From CALOBA01 sp942491465 (GTDB lineage: Bacteria; Pseudomonadota; Gammaproteobacteria; Chromatiales; Chromatiaceae), in NCBI GenBank assembly GCA_942491465.1, contig CALOBA010000002.1, positions 62,001-126,000 on the forward strand: DNA of 64,000 nt, written 5' to 3'. The position numbers and the translations under genes are program-made. How positions within the stretch are numbered: position 1 is the stretch's first letter; every line of letters starts with the position of its first letter. The notes under the pieces are model-generated. The model made no database searches and was not told the origin of the DNA. It saw nothing but the letters and a program-made list of their open reading frames with translations. Shown one piece after another: positions 17,488 to 28,500 of the stretch.

Positions 17488-19146
17488 ATGAGCCGCGCGT
17501 TACCGATACTTTCGATCACCCTGATGCTGTTGGTGCAGCCGAGCCCGGGCCTGGCGGATGAGCATCCGACGCGTCGCGTCTCGGTGCTGGCGATCAACGA
17601 CATCTATCGCATCGACGGCGTCGATGACGGCGCCACCGGCGGCATCGCGCGCATCCGAAGCCTGCGTCGGGAGCTGGAGCGGGAAGACCCCAACCTGTTG
17701 GTGCTGCATGCCGGCGATCTGCTGTTCCCGTCGATGCTCAGCAGGCGCTACCTCGGCGCCCAGATGATCGACATGCTCAACCGCCTGGACGGGGACGCGG
17801 ACGCCTTCGACGAGCGGCTGTTCGTGACCTTCGGCAACCATGAATTCGAGAAGTCCAAGGCCCCGCAGGCATCCATCCTTGCCCACCGCGTCGCCGAGTC
17901 CCGCTTCACCTGGCTGAGCGCCAATGTGGAATTCGTCCCGGCCGCGGACGGCAAGCCGGTGATCCGCGGGCCCCATCTGCAGCGCGATGTGCTCATGGAC
18001 CTGAATGGCGTCAAGGTGGGGGTCTTCGGTCTGACCACCGATGTGCTGGTGCCCGAGTACGTCAGCGTCATTGCAGACCCGGTAGCGGTCGCCCGCACAC
18101 ACAGCGCGGCGCTGCGCGCGCGCGGGGCGGAGCTGGTCATCGCCTTGACGCATCTGGACATGGCCGTCGATCGCCATCTGCTCGCGGAACTCGGCCCACT
18201 AGGGCCGGACCTGATCTTCGGCGGCCATGAGCACTTCCGCCAGAGCGCCCGGGTCGACGGGCGCCTGGTCGTCAAGGCCGACGCCGATGCGCGCACCGCG
18301 ATTGTCGCTCGCATCGATGTGCCGACCGCGGGCCGGCCGGCGGTTGCCTTCGCGTTTCGCCACCTCGACGACAGCGTTGCCCCCGATGCCGAGACCCAGG
18401 CCCAGGCCCGGCGCTGGCACGCGCGCTTCGCGCGGGAATTCTGCGGCGAACGCGGCGATGCGTCGGGTTGTCTCACGCAGCCCCTAGGGAGTACCGCCGT
18501 CAAGCTCGTCGGCGAAGAGCTGCAGATCCGCAGCATCGAGACCAACCTGGGCGACTGGGTGGCGGACCAGGCCCTGCGGGCGTTTCGCGACCAAGGCGCG
18601 CAGATCGCGCTGATCAACGCCGGCAGTCTGCGCCTGAATCAGGACCTACCCGCCGGCACCGGCATCACCCGCTCCCACCTGGCCGAGCTGTTCGCCTTTC
18701 CAAGCCCGCTGTACATGATCCGCATCTCCGGCGCGACCCTGGAGCAGGTCCTGCGCAAGTCCATCGACGGCTGGCCGGGGCATGGCCGCTGGCTGCAGGT
18801 GGCGGGCCTGGCGTTCGAGCACGATTCCGCCAACGAACGCATCGGCGCGCTGACCCTGCTCGGCCCCGACGGCCCGCGCCCCATCGCGCCCGAGGAGGAA
18901 CTCCTGGTGGTGACCAGCAACTTTCTGCTCGACCCCACCATCGGCGACCAGGACGGCTACCGGATGCTGAGCAAAGGTCAGGTCGTCGATACCGGCCTGC
19001 CCGCACCCGACCTGGTGGACTTGGTGGTTGCGGCCCTGCGCGAGGGCGATGCGGCGGGGATTGCCCCCGTCGTCGAGGGCCGCGTCTGTGACCGCGGCAT
19101 GGCGCCCGATGGCCCCTGCTTGGCCGTCCGGCCAGCGGAGCGTTGA
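17488..19146 (+). CDS. Periplasmic bifunctional metallophosphatase / 5'-nucleotidase
   Basis: 552 residues. A signal peptide (MSRALPILSITLMLLVQPSP, cleavage after GLA) precedes a calcineurin-like metallophosphatase domain with VLAINDIYRID, HAGDLLF, the FGNHEFEKS motif, ALTHLDM and FGGHEHF supplying the two-metal ligands. A 5'-nucleotidase C-terminal substrate domain follows from residue ~380 (INAGSLRLNQDL, FPSPLYMIRISGATLEQVL). It should hydrolyse nucleotides or 2',3'-cyclic phosphates in the periplasm. The first motif has Y instead of the usual histidine (D-x-H), a point to check. ATG 17488 has GGAG upstream. The last ~440 bp are partly repeated at 30014-30194, across the defence island. Confidence 0.88.
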   Translation: MSRALPILSITLMLLVQPSPGLADEHPTRRVSVLAINDIYRIDGVDDGATGGIARIRSLRRELEREDPNLLVLHAGDLLFPSMLSRRYLGAQMIDMLNRLDGDADAFDERLFVTFGNHEFEKSKAPQASILAHRVAESRFTWLSANVEFVPAADGKPVIRGPHLQRDVLMDLNGVKVGVFGLTTDVLVPEYVSVIADPVAVARTHSAALRARGAELVIALTHLDMAVDRHLLAELGPLGPDLIFGGHEHFRQSARVDGRLVVKADADARTAIVARIDVPTAGRPAVAFAFRHLDDSVAPDAETQAQARRWHARFAREFCGERGDASGCLTQPLGSTAVKLVGEELQIRSIETNLGDWVADQALRAFRDQGAQIALINAGSLRLNQDLPAGTGITRSHLAELFAFPSPLYMIRISGATLEQVLRKSIDGWPGHGRWLQVAGLAFEHDSANERIGALTLLGPDGPRPIAPEEELLVVTSNFLLDPTIGDQDGYRMLSKGQVVDTGLPAPDLVDLVVAALREGDAAGIAPVVEGRVCDRGMAPDGPCLAVRPAER

Positions 19147-19324
19147 TCGATCGGCCCGGCCTCCCGCGGAGCTGGGAGGTGCCGATCTGGGGCGTCGCGG
19201 ACGTGCGTGCTGTAATCAGGCAATTCGCGTTGGCTACGCGGCTGCGGAGACGGTCTTCGCCAGACCAACCCTGGAGACTTTCGGCCGCCTCCGGGGAAGG
19301 GTCGCCGGACCTGTTCGCAGGCTT

Positions 19325-19600
19325 GCTGCGCCAACGCGTAGCGCACGACCTCGGCGCTCGGCCAGATGCCATGCTCGCGTATGCGCTCGATGGCTTGTCG
19401 AGTCGTTCCGGCCAGGTAGCACTGTCGCACGCTTTGACACCCGGCGCGTCGGTTCCAATCGTGGGGATCTCTTCATCGACCTCCAATGGCACGATCATCC
19501 GATCATAGAGGGTGCGCAGAATCTCCAGGCCGTCGGTTGCCACGGTCAAGTCAATCAGTGGCGTCGTATTGGTGACGATTGAGCGCGGACCGTCAGGCAT
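19325..19600 (-). pseudogene. Remnant of a DUF3368-type PIN-domain toxin
   Basis: Reading from ATG 19600, the first ~45 codons give the start of a DUF3368 PIN toxin: PRSIVTNTTPLIDLTVATDG, then LRTLYDRMIVPLEVDEEI with the first catalytic Asp/Asn and Thr. After about codon 60 the frame loses similarity. In another frame (around 19400-19325) a typical toxin C-terminus RIREHGIWPSAEVVRYALAQ follows. The middle ~60 residues, which hold the remaining acidic residues, are missing. This is a deleted and frameshifted VapC-like gene just inside the left edge of the defence island. Confidence 0.6.
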
Positions 19601-19678
19601 TGGCCACGTCCGATTCCAACTCGTCCGGGTTGACAAGGCGGTTCGTCGCTGTAGCGCAGCGATACGCAGCATAGAATA

Positions 19679-22600
19679 TCAGCTATCAATTCGATAGCAG
19701 AACAGCTTGGTTTCGCGGCGTTTGTCGAACAGAAAGTCGATTCCGCCGGTGACGTCGTAACGATAGGTGACCGTGCACCCGTCGTCTCCAACCGTTTCCA
19801 CATTGATGCTGCGGTCGTGGAAATTGCGTGCCTTGGTGAATTCCGACACCGCAACCTGGAGCTTTCCGTTGTGCAGTGGTCTGACGGCCTGCTCGATCTG
19901 CTGCCGCAAGCGATACGGCGGCTGATGCTTGTTGTCGCGGAAGGATAGCTCTTTGGTATGGATGGCAATGCTGGACACGGCTGCCGCGTGGCCGGTGATG
20001 AACTCGATGAGCCTGAGCAAGGCGTCCAATTGTTTGGCGCCGGCGCCGCAGTACGGGTCGCGTATCTCGAGCTTCTCGATATGCTGGCCCTCGACCGGGG
20101 CGAACCAGTCGCTCGGCTCTCGCGGTGAACCGGGCGTCAGCTCCCATCGCTGCATCATCTGCGGGGGAAGAAAGGCATCTCGGGGCAGCGGCAAGGCCGA
20201 CGCCAAGAGATCAGACAGCGTCCGCGCTGCTGCGGCCCCGAGCGGTCCGCGGTAAGTCGGAGTGGGCAGAATGCTGTTCAGCAGAGGCGCGTCGGTCTCC
20301 ACCGCGTACCATGCCTGCGCCCCCTCGTTTGCGCCGGCGACAATCCGCGGCAGTGCCGCAGCAGGATGGGCGCTCGGTTTCTGATCTTCTACACCCTGCA
20401 ACACGCGAATGCTGAGCCGTTGATCCTCCAGATAGGGAGACAGATAGCGCATCAAGCCGCGTTGGTGGGCGCTCGCGCTATTGACGCTGGTGTGCGGCGG
20501 CGCCAACAACAACAGCTCCAGCCTGGTGCCGTCCTGGAGCAGCGATAGCAGCCAATGCAGGCCGCTCTCGTCGTCAGCCAGCGCGGTGTCCAGCTCGGTG
20601 GCCAACATGACGGCGACCCCGGCTTGAAGTAATTGCTGGCGGACCTGCTCCAGGCTTGGCTCGGGCCACTTCACCAGATCCAGTCCGGGGAACAGGTCCT
20701 CCGGCTTCTCGCTGAGGAGTTCGCCGATCCAGTCAAGAACCGGTCGCCGATTGAGCTGATCCCAGTTCCTCTGGTTGGAGTAATCGCAGAGACAACTGGT
20801 GCAGGCGCTCTCGCAATCTACCGAGCAACGCAGGCGCCGTTCGGCGTCTTCGAGGATGCCGTGCAGGGGCCGCTCGTGCAGACGCACGCAGTAGCCTGCG
20901 CCGCCGGCAACCGCATCGTGCAAGACCACCTCCAGGGTGCGCCCGCGTAGCCGAAACGATGCGCGCAGCTCGGATGCCTGGATCTCAAGCGCATCGGCGG
21001 CGCTGAAGCGGAGCGTCTCGGCAAGGGTTCGCGCGAAGCCTTCCTGCCACTGACGGGGATTCGGCTCCGTTGACGGTGCCTGGGGCACCGATGCAGAGAA
21101 GCGCCAAATCAGCACGTCCGTGTCGAATTCATGGGCCAGGTCCTGCGTATACAAGGGGTCATGGTTCACGCATGGCTTGCCCGTCAGCGGCTCCCTGTGA
21201 CCGATGGCCTGTGCTTGCCGCTTCGCGGCTGGCGCTGCAAAGTTGCAGCGTGGGCAGACGTGATAGCCGAAGCCGTAGGGACCCCGGTTGACCATGAACA
21301 TGCGACCGGCCGGTTCCGATGCCTCCGCCGGGCGCGCACGCAAGAGTGCCGAGCGAATGCGCGGGTGATCCGTTTCCGTGAATGCACTGGCTTGCGGATG
21401 CGTAATCAGCCGTGCTTCATCGGCCGGTCGCTCTCGGCGCCGGTTGCTGCCGGGGTCCTTTCCCGAACGCTCTTCATAGGCGGTGACAAACCCGCGCGGG
21501 CGAAGATAGGGGCGTCTGGTGCGCCCTGCTGTCGCGCCGCAATGGCTGCATTTGAGGGGCAGGTCGTCGTAGGAAACGCCGATGTCGACGTGATGACAGT
21601 CGGGGCAGGCGGCGTACCACTCCAACGGCATGAACTGCCGCGGGTAATAGGCGAGCCCACTGCTGGTCCAAATGCGCCCGTTCGCGACGACCTCGGCGCC
21701 GGGTGCGTATTCGCTGATGCCGAGCATGGCATCCCGGTTGAGAGAGATCTCGCCTTGCGAGCCCCAGAAACCCTGTCGACCATAGTCGCGAACGACCTCA
21801 AGCGTCAGGTTGTGGACGGGGAAGCTGTAGGTCGGGATCAGCCCGCGTTGCGATAACTGGTCGACCAGAAACTGTTGCAGATAACGGTCCCGCATCTCGC
21901 TCCAACGGGTGCGCTGCCGGAGCGACCTGGTATCGTCGCCGGCCGCGGCGAACTCCGCCATCTTCTCCGTGTAGCGCTGCCAGCGCTCGGCGACTTCGGT
22001 GGAAAAGGCGGTAAGTCGCTCGCGGATATGCTCGCGCAGAACGGGCCCCTTCATCGCGATGCGTTGCGCTACCGCGGCAGGTAAGCGGTCCGCAAGCTGC
22101 TCGGCCTCATCAAGGGCCGACTCTCCGGCGCTGCCCTCCAGCCAGTGATCGATGCCTTCGGCAAAACCCTGGAGTGACGCCTCATCGAGCCTGTCACCGA
22201 AGAGGTCAACGAGCGCAGGCGCGTTCTTGTTCAGATCCGTGATCCGACCCCGCAGCAGGTGGGACAACACGACGGCGACCTGGTGGCGCTGGAACAGCTG
22301 CGCATTGTCGAGCAACAGAAAAGGCACCGGTGCCGTGCCGCCAAGGTAGTCCCTGAATTGGCGGAACATGGCCTGGTCGTACTGGGCGTTACGGGCAACC
22401 GTGACGCAGAAGGGGGCGGCCTGAGCACGGCGGCCCGCGCGCCCGGTTCGCTGCTGATAGTTTGCGACCCCCGGGGGAATGTTCAGGTTCACGACCGCTT
22501 CGAGGTCACCGAGGTCCACACCCATCTCCATGGTGGTTGTGCAGCTCAGGACATTGATCTTGCCCTGGGCGAACTCGCTCTCGTAGCGCTCGCGCAGTTC

Positions 22601-25576
22601 GGTGGACAAGGACGCAGTGTGCTCGGTGGCGCGGGCGGTGGTCGATCGGCCCGCGCGGTAGAGGTGAACGTAGTGGTTGTCCGCGGTCATGGATGCCCGC
22701 TCCCCGTCGGGCATCAGGGTGACCGTTCCGGTGCAGCCAAAGGCCGTGCAACAGTCATCCACCACGTCCGTCTGGCGCAATCCGCAGGTATCGCAGCTGT
22801 ACAGGGGATAGTCGCTGCCGTCCTCGAAGCGCAGCGCCTTGCCGTCCAGCGCGTAGCCGGGGTTGTGCCGGCGACGTAGACGGACGGTCTCCAGCTCGTC
22901 CCAGACCAACTCCAAGAATCCGCGGGCATCATCCCAACTCCAGCCGAGGCGCTTGACCAGATAGGCGGTGCGTCGGTTGTGCCGCTGTGTGCCCGCCGGG
23001 GGGAGCCATGCGTGGCTTGCCCTGGTCCCCGAGGAGATCGCGAATGAGCGATGGCCGGCGAACGCGGCACCCCAGATGGGCTCAGAAGTCAGGTCCACAT
23101 CCCAGAGCTCGCAGATTGCCTTCTCCCGACGCATGCTCTCGAGCAGGAAGCGCAGCAGCGGTTCCGCTTGGTCGCGGTGCGTCTCCGGGATGGCCTCGCG
23201 CACCTTGCGCAGTAGCCTCTTGAACCTTGCTGTGTCCCAGCTGACCCGCACCAGCCCCAGGGCCTCCAGCGAGTTTCGTCGACCGCCCGGTGTGCAGAAC
23301 TCGGCGGCGATCTGGCCCATCAGCAACGAGCGCATGCCCTGCCGTGTGGTGATCGGCTCGCCCCATTCGTTGATGACGACGGGCTGGCCGTGCTTGCGCC
23401 ACATCTCATGGACCCGATCGAATAGCTCGCTCAGGTCGATGGGCGCGTCCATGCCCTTCAGTCCAGTGAAAATGGCGCCGCGCAGGGCCAAGTCGCCGGC
23501 GGTGCGCTGGAAGTAAGGCGCAAAGAACGCGGCGTTTTGGCGGTTATCCGAGAAGGTCAGGAGGTTGCGGCCCTGCATGGGCAAAGGCTCGACCGCGTCG
23601 CGTTGCGGCGGCAGTGCTTCGAGCACCTGTTGCACGACCACCGAGCCCAGCGCCTCGTTGCCCGGGTGCATGCGGGTGACGATCTCCGCCTCCGCGGCGA
23701 TGCTGCGCCCACCGCAGGCAGGGCAGGTCTTGACGTAGTGCGTGCGCTCTTCGGCATCCTCGCGGGTCTCGATCGGGTAGAGCTTGACACCCTTGCCCCC
23801 GTCGGTGGGCTCGACGCCGGTGAGAGGGTCGATGACCCGAACCTGGGCTTGAGCCTGCTGATCGCTCGCGTCGGCGGCTTGGTCTTCCTCGTCGGCGGTT
23901 CGGGTCGTCGGCGGGGTACCAAGCCAGAACACCTGACGCTTGACGTTGCCGTCATCGACGTTCGGTCGACGGTTGTGCAGCCGCCCGTGGTGCTCGAATG
24001 CCTCGACGAAAGGCTGCCCGCACTTGCGGCAGACGAGCAGCGGAAAATACTGACCGTCGCTATCGGCGTAGACGCGCAGGGGCTTCAGATCACGCCAACC
24101 CTCGGCGGTCGTCGCGTCCAAGGCAATGGAGACCCCCTCCAGACCACTGACGGCGAGGTGATAACGCGCCGGCAGTAGCGGAAAGGCGTCGGCGTGGGCG
24201 CGGGCAAGAATGCCCACATGGATCACGGCGCTCAGGGCCGCGGAACGATCCGCGGTGGTCGTATTCGCGTCTCCTGGGAAGACTTGCTCGGCGACATCCG
24301 TAAAGGCCACGACCCCACCTGTGGTCAAGGCCTCAGACACGGCGCGAACCTCGCGATTGGCCGCGAAGACGGCCTCCAACTCGGCGCCAAGGGACTTGGG
24401 CGATTGGGGAGGCTCGGGCAGGATCTCTGCGAGCCCCTGTTCTTCAATGGCATCGCGCCAATCGTCCAGCTCCAGCTCGTCCTGCTCCGTCAGTTCTCGC
24501 AATAGCGCGCCGATTCGGGTCCATTCCTTGATCCCGAGCGAGAACTTCGCAGCGCCCTCTTGCCCGAGCGCCTGGTGCGGAATTCTTCGCCCGCGAATGA
24601 CCCTGTGCACCGGCTCGCCAAAGAGGTCCGCGGCGAAGCGCAGGATGGCCTCGTCATTGGCCTCGCCCTCGGGCAGGCTCGCGCTGGTGCCGAACACCTG
24701 CAGCGGGCGCTCAAGCCGCAGTCGGGTCTTGAGCTTCCGCAACAGGTAGGCCACCTCGGTGGCCTGGGCGCCGCTGTAGGTGTGGATCTCATCCAGGACC
24801 ACGCACTGCAGGCGGTCCTGTGCGAACAGCGGCGCGTTGCGCGGCAGGAGCAATAGGTGCTCCAGCATTGCATAGTTGGTGATCAGGATCTTCGGCGGCC
24901 GTTCGAGCATCTCCTCGCGGGTGAGCCGCCAGTGTTCGGGGATTCGATCATCCAGCGCCTCCATCAAGCGCTCGTTGTCCCGAAGCTTGGAGACCTCTTC
25001 CTCACGCGGCGTCTTGGCGCGGATCTGCGATGTGAACCGACCGAAGCTGATGCCGGCCTCGGCGAGATCGCGGCCGAACAGCGGGGCGATGCGGTAGTAG
25101 AGCTGGTCATTGGCCAGCGCGTTCATTGGATAGATCAACAGGCAGCGCACGCCGGGGGCGCCGGGCTCAGGATCATCCAGCAGCCGATGCGCCATCGGAT
25201 ACAGGAAGGTCTCGGTCTTACCGGAGCCGGTGCCGGTGGCCGCCAAAAAGCTGATCTGCTCCTGGCAGGCGGCGCCTATGGCCTGCTCTTGATGGAGATG
25301 CAGTGGCCGGTCCAGCACATGGGCCGGCAGCCCGGCGATCCCGTCATGCAGAAAGCCCCCGTTGTCCCGCAGCAAGGCCCGCAGTGGCCGACCCTTTTCA
25401 AAATCCGGCAAGGCTTCGAGGAAGGGCCCCTGGACCAGTTCACGCTCGGCAACCAGCCGACGGAAGCGCTCGCGCAGCCGCGGATAGCGCCTGCTGATGG
25501 GCAGGGTCGTCGGGATGTAGCGACGCAAGGTCCCGCGCAGTTGCTCGTAGAACGCGAGCGGATTGTGCTCGGCCAT
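19679..25576 (-). CDS. Druantia type III-like large DEAD/DEAH helicase with DUF1998 (DruE-like)
   Basis: 1965 residues. Helicase motifs: Walker A ATGTGSGKT at ~113-121, LIYPMNALANDQ (Ia), LITNYAMLEH, Walker B LDEIH at ~261-265, GTSASL (III), and, near residue 1000-1050, TTTMEMGVDLGDL (V) and QRTGRAGRR (VI). Several CxxC pairs (near residues 518, 620, 928, 1327) suggest zinc sites. DUF1998 with CSVDCESACTSCLCDY lies near 1590. The last ~350 residues hold a further region with HDRSI near 1922 and GGIDFLFD, reminiscent of PLD-like/MIT_C folds. Size, DUF1998 and the large upstream partner match DruE of Druantia type III anti-phage systems. ATG 25576 has a strong GGAGGAG site. Confidence 0.78.
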   Translation of the reverse strand: MAEHNPLAFYEQLRGTLRRYIPTTLPISRRYPRLRERFRRLVAERELVQGPFLEALPDFEKGRPLRALLRDNGGFLHDGIAGLPAHVLDRPLHLHQEQAIGAACQEQISFLAATGTGSGKTETFLYPMAHRLLDDPEPGAPGVRCLLIYPMNALANDQLYYRIAPLFGRDLAEAGISFGRFTSQIRAKTPREEEVSKLRDNERLMEALDDRIPEHWRLTREEMLERPPKILITNYAMLEHLLLLPRNAPLFAQDRLQCVVLDEIHTYSGAQATEVAYLLRKLKTRLRLERPLQVFGTSASLPEGEANDEAILRFAADLFGEPVHRVIRGRRIPHQALGQEGAAKFSLGIKEWTRIGALLRELTEQDELELDDWRDAIEEQGLAEILPEPPQSPKSLGAELEAVFAANREVRAVSEALTTGGVVAFTDVAEQVFPGDANTTTADRSAALSAVIHVGILARAHADAFPLLPARYHLAVSGLEGVSIALDATTAEGWRDLKPLRVYADSDGQYFPLLVCRKCGQPFVEAFEHHGRLHNRRPNVDDGNVKRQVFWLGTPPTTRTADEEDQAADASDQQAQAQVRVIDPLTGVEPTDGGKGVKLYPIETREDAEERTHYVKTCPACGGRSIAAEAEIVTRMHPGNEALGSVVVQQVLEALPPQRDAVEPLPMQGRNLLTFSDNRQNAAFFAPYFQRTAGDLALRGAIFTGLKGMDAPIDLSELFDRVHEMWRKHGQPVVINEWGEPITTRQGMRSLLMGQIAAEFCTPGGRRNSLEALGLVRVSWDTARFKRLLRKVREAIPETHRDQAEPLLRFLLESMRREKAICELWDVDLTSEPIWGAAFAGHRSFAISSGTRASHAWLPPAGTQRHNRRTAYLVKRLGWSWDDARGFLELVWDELETVRLRRRHNPGYALDGKALRFEDGSDYPLYSCDTCGLRQTDVVDDCCTAFGCTGTVTLMPDGERASMTADNHYVHLYRAGRSTTARATEHTASLSTELRERYESEFAQGKINVLSCTTTMEMGVDLGDLEAVVNLNIPPGVANYQQRTGRAGRRAQAAPFCVTVARNAQYDQAMFRQFRDYLGGTAPVPFLLLDNAQLFQRHQVAVVLSHLLRGRITDLNKNAPALVDLFGDRLDEASLQGFAEGIDHWLEGSAGESALDEAEQLADRLPAAVAQRIAMKGPVLREHIRERLTAFSTEVAERWQRYTEKMAEFAAAGDDTRSLRQRTRWSEMRDRYLQQFLVDQLSQRGLIPTYSFPVHNLTLEVVRDYGRQGFWGSQGEISLNRDAMLGISEYAPGAEVVANGRIWTSSGLAYYPRQFMPLEWYAACPDCHHVDIGVSYDDLPLKCSHCGATAGRTRRPYLRPRGFVTAYEERSGKDPGSNRRRERPADEARLITHPQASAFTETDHPRIRSALLRARPAEASEPAGRMFMVNRGPYGFGYHVCPRCNFAAPAAKRQAQAIGHREPLTGKPCVNHDPLYTQDLAHEFDTDVLIWRFSASVPQAPSTEPNPRQWQEGFARTLAETLRFSAADALEIQASELRASFRLRGRTLEVVLHDAVAGGAGYCVRLHERPLHGILEDAERRLRCSVDCESACTSCLCDYSNQRNWDQLNRRPVLDWIGELLSEKPEDLFPGLDLVKWPEPSLEQVRQQLLQAGVAVMLATELDTALADDESGLHWLLSLLQDGTRLELLLLAPPHTSVNSASAHQRGLMRYLSPYLEDQRLSIRVLQGVEDQKPSAHPAAALPRIVAGANEGAQAWYAVETDAPLLNSILPTPTYRGPLGAAAARTLSDLLASALPLPRDAFLPPQMMQRWELTPGSPREPSDWFAPVEGQHIEKLEIRDPYCGAGAKQLDALLRLIEFITGHAAAVSSIAIHTKELSFRDNKHQPPYRLRQQIEQAVRPLHNGKLQVAVSEFTKARNFHDRSINVETVGDDGCTVTYRYDVTGGIDFLFDKRRETKLFCYRIDS

Positions 25577-25598
25577 GTTGTTCTCCTCCTCGGTAGAC

Positions 25599-28500
25599 TC
25601 AGTTCTGCGTATCCACGTCGGCGGCGAACGCCAACTCCCACAGCATCAAATAGAACTCGAACAGGTCCCGCCCGACATGAAGCAAATAGCCCAAGGCATG
25701 CTGCACCGCATCCTGGTCCGGTAGGTCAACCCTCTCCAGCACGGTTTGCAGGCTGGCCAGCACGCCTGGCTGGCGGGCCTCCCAGCGGCAGACGGCGGCG
25801 AACAGACTGAGAAAGCCATCGATCTGCTCCAGATTCAGCCGCTCCTGAACGCGGGCATCGTCGTTGGCGACGCGTTCTGAGGCACCCGGCAGACCGAGAC
25901 CATTGGTCGAGCCGAGATGAGCCGGCGTGCCGTCGGTCAGGTCCGCGATGTCCAGCCCGCGTCGATTCAGATCACGCAGGATCTGCAGCGCCCAGCCGCG
26001 CCGGGCCTCGTTGCCGGGCAATGTTGCGTGATAACGCTGGCGCATCGCGTTGACACCGAACTGCCAATGAGCAGGCCCAAGGTAATCGCCCTCGCTTGGC
26101 CGCCAATCCTCTCGCCGCAATGCGGACCATTGATCGTCGAGGTTGCGCGCGGACAGGGCGGCGGCGTATCGCTCGATCTTGAAGCCACGCGGAGGCACGC
26201 CGCGTTGCATCTTGAGAACGTTGTCGAACGCGAACGCGGCGGTCGGCTCCAGCTCGCCCCGGATGAAGAGCTCGCACAACGGCGGTTGCAGCTGCGCGAG
26301 TTCGCCGAGCACGCCGGCGCGGAGGCCAACGCTTCGATAGCTGTCCGCTGGTCGTGCGTAGATCCAAGGCAGCGCAACGACAGGTTGTCGCAACGGAAAC
26401 CAACTGCTGTCTGGATCCGCCTGCGCTGCTTCTGCATCCAACGCGAGTAGCTCGACCAGCGCTTGGCCTTCGGTGGCTGTGAAACGCTGCACCGCGATGC
26501 TCCACAAGGCATCCAGCCAGCGAAGCGACGGCCATGCGTCCGTGGCATAGCAGGGCAGCAGGTTGCGCTGCGTCAGCTTGAACGCCCTGATCAGCCCGTC
26601 TGTGTCGAGTGCGGCCACTTGCCCCTGCAACCACTTCGAGGACGCCGGCGCGCCCGACTCCTCAAGCAGGAGCCCCCAGGTATAGACATCGCCGCGGACG
26701 GTGGTCAGGGAGCCCCAGCGTCGGCCGATCCGTGTCTCGATCCGTAATACCCAGGCGCCGGAGGACCAGCGATCCAGCGGTAGCTCGATATGATGCGCAA
26801 AGCGCCCGTCGGGCTTGTGCTCTGCGCAGGACAGCCACCCCTCGGCCGCTGCGTCAAGCCGGCCGGCAACATCGTTGCAGGCAAGGTCCAACCCGCGCTG
26901 CTCGCCCTGGAGAATGTCCCTGGCATCGATGCGCATTGCCTCTGCTTGCGCCGGCAGTTCCAGCCGGATGTGCATCACTCCGCCGCGCGTTTCGTGCTCT
27001 GATCGCAGCACCCGATGCGCGGCGACGAACCGAAGCAGAGGCTCGGCGGGACCGTCTGCGCCCTGGTAGAACAGCCGATCCGCATCGGGTTCCAGGTACT
27101 CGGTTAGGGCCGCCAAGTGGAGCCGTCGGACCCCGGAAGCAGGCGAGATCTCCTGTTGCCAGCCGCCAAAAAGCAGCGTCCCGCCCTTCGGCGAGTAGAC
27201 CTCCAGAACGTCGCCTGCATCATGTGCGAGTGTTACCAAACTGCCGCGGCGCACGGGGCGCTCGTCGACGACGCCATCCCGATGGCGTTTCAGCAGCATG
27301 AATACACCGGGAACGCTGCCGATGAAGCGGATCTGCCGGCCGGATTCGGTCTCGAAGACCAGCTTGAAATAGCGGTTGGTGTCGCTGCGCCAGCGGACCG
27401 ACCGGACCTCCTCGTCGACACGGACGTTGTCGGAGAAGTCTTGAGACAGGTTGCTCGGTAGCCTGTCGCACAGAAACAGTGTCCTGTCTTCGATTCGGTT
27501 CAGACCCTGCCAAAGCCAGGTTGTTACCCGGGCCATCGGCCTGCGGACGTCGGCTCGGCGGAGCGATGCTTGGAGACGGCCAAGCCTTGGTCGCCACGTG
27601 CGGGATAGGTCATCGAGGCAAACCTCGAAGTGACCATCGGTATTCGGTCGGAGCTGGACTTGGATCGGCTCGCCGAGGTCTTCGGTGGCCAGGTCGAGCA
27701 CCAGGCCGCCCTCGTGTGCAGCATCGAGCAATTCCACCGGAACGCTGCCCATGAAGCGCAGCCCGGCCGAGGCATGGAGCGCATTACCACCGACGCCCCG
27801 GAAGGACTGACCGGCCAACGTCAGTTTCGGCTCACTGCGCGCCAACAAACGCACGGTGGCCGGGCCGCGTTGCAATTGCTTCGCTTCCCCCGGCGCGAGA
27901 TCCAACCTGAGCATGTAGATCGCCGGATCCTCGCTGATCGGGGTGAGGTCCTGTTCATGGCCCGCCGGTGGAAACCTGGTCAATATGGTCAGCGTGCCTG
28001 GCGCCACGGACATCGGCTCGGTGTCGTTGAGCTTGGCGCCGCCGATCAGACCACCGTCGTCGGCGAACACGAGCAGCCGGTTGTTGCGTCCATCCTCCCA
28101 CAGGCTGTACTCACGCCGCAGGCTTCCATCGCAACGCTCGATCCTCAGTCGCCCGGGCAAGACGCTGTCCAGCGCGACGAAGCGCGGCTCCTGCTCCCCG
28201 ACCACCTCGCTGACAACGCCGTCCACATCCATCGAGAAGCCGAGCCTCGGAGCCGCAGGCAGTTCAACCCCCAGCATCTCGTCACGCCACAACGCACGCA
28301 CGATTGCCAGTGTTTGGGTTGGCTTCGGCGAGTCGCTCTGCGCGATATGGCTGGCCATCAGTTGGCGAAGCGTGGCATCCGGTGCGCCTGGCTCCGGGTC
28401 TTCGCCGTTCAGCGCGCCAATGAAGCTGCGCGTGTAGTAACCGTCCCGATCCGTCTGGACCGCCTGCAACAAGGTTACCGGCACCGGAGGACCGAGACGG

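Noticed and set aside
19679..25576. Assignment of the DUF1998 helicase to DISARM (DrmA) or to a lone MrfA repair helicase
   Set aside because: No methyltransferase, DrmB or PLD gene is nearby; length of 1965 residues and the 1153-residue partner fit Druantia III better.
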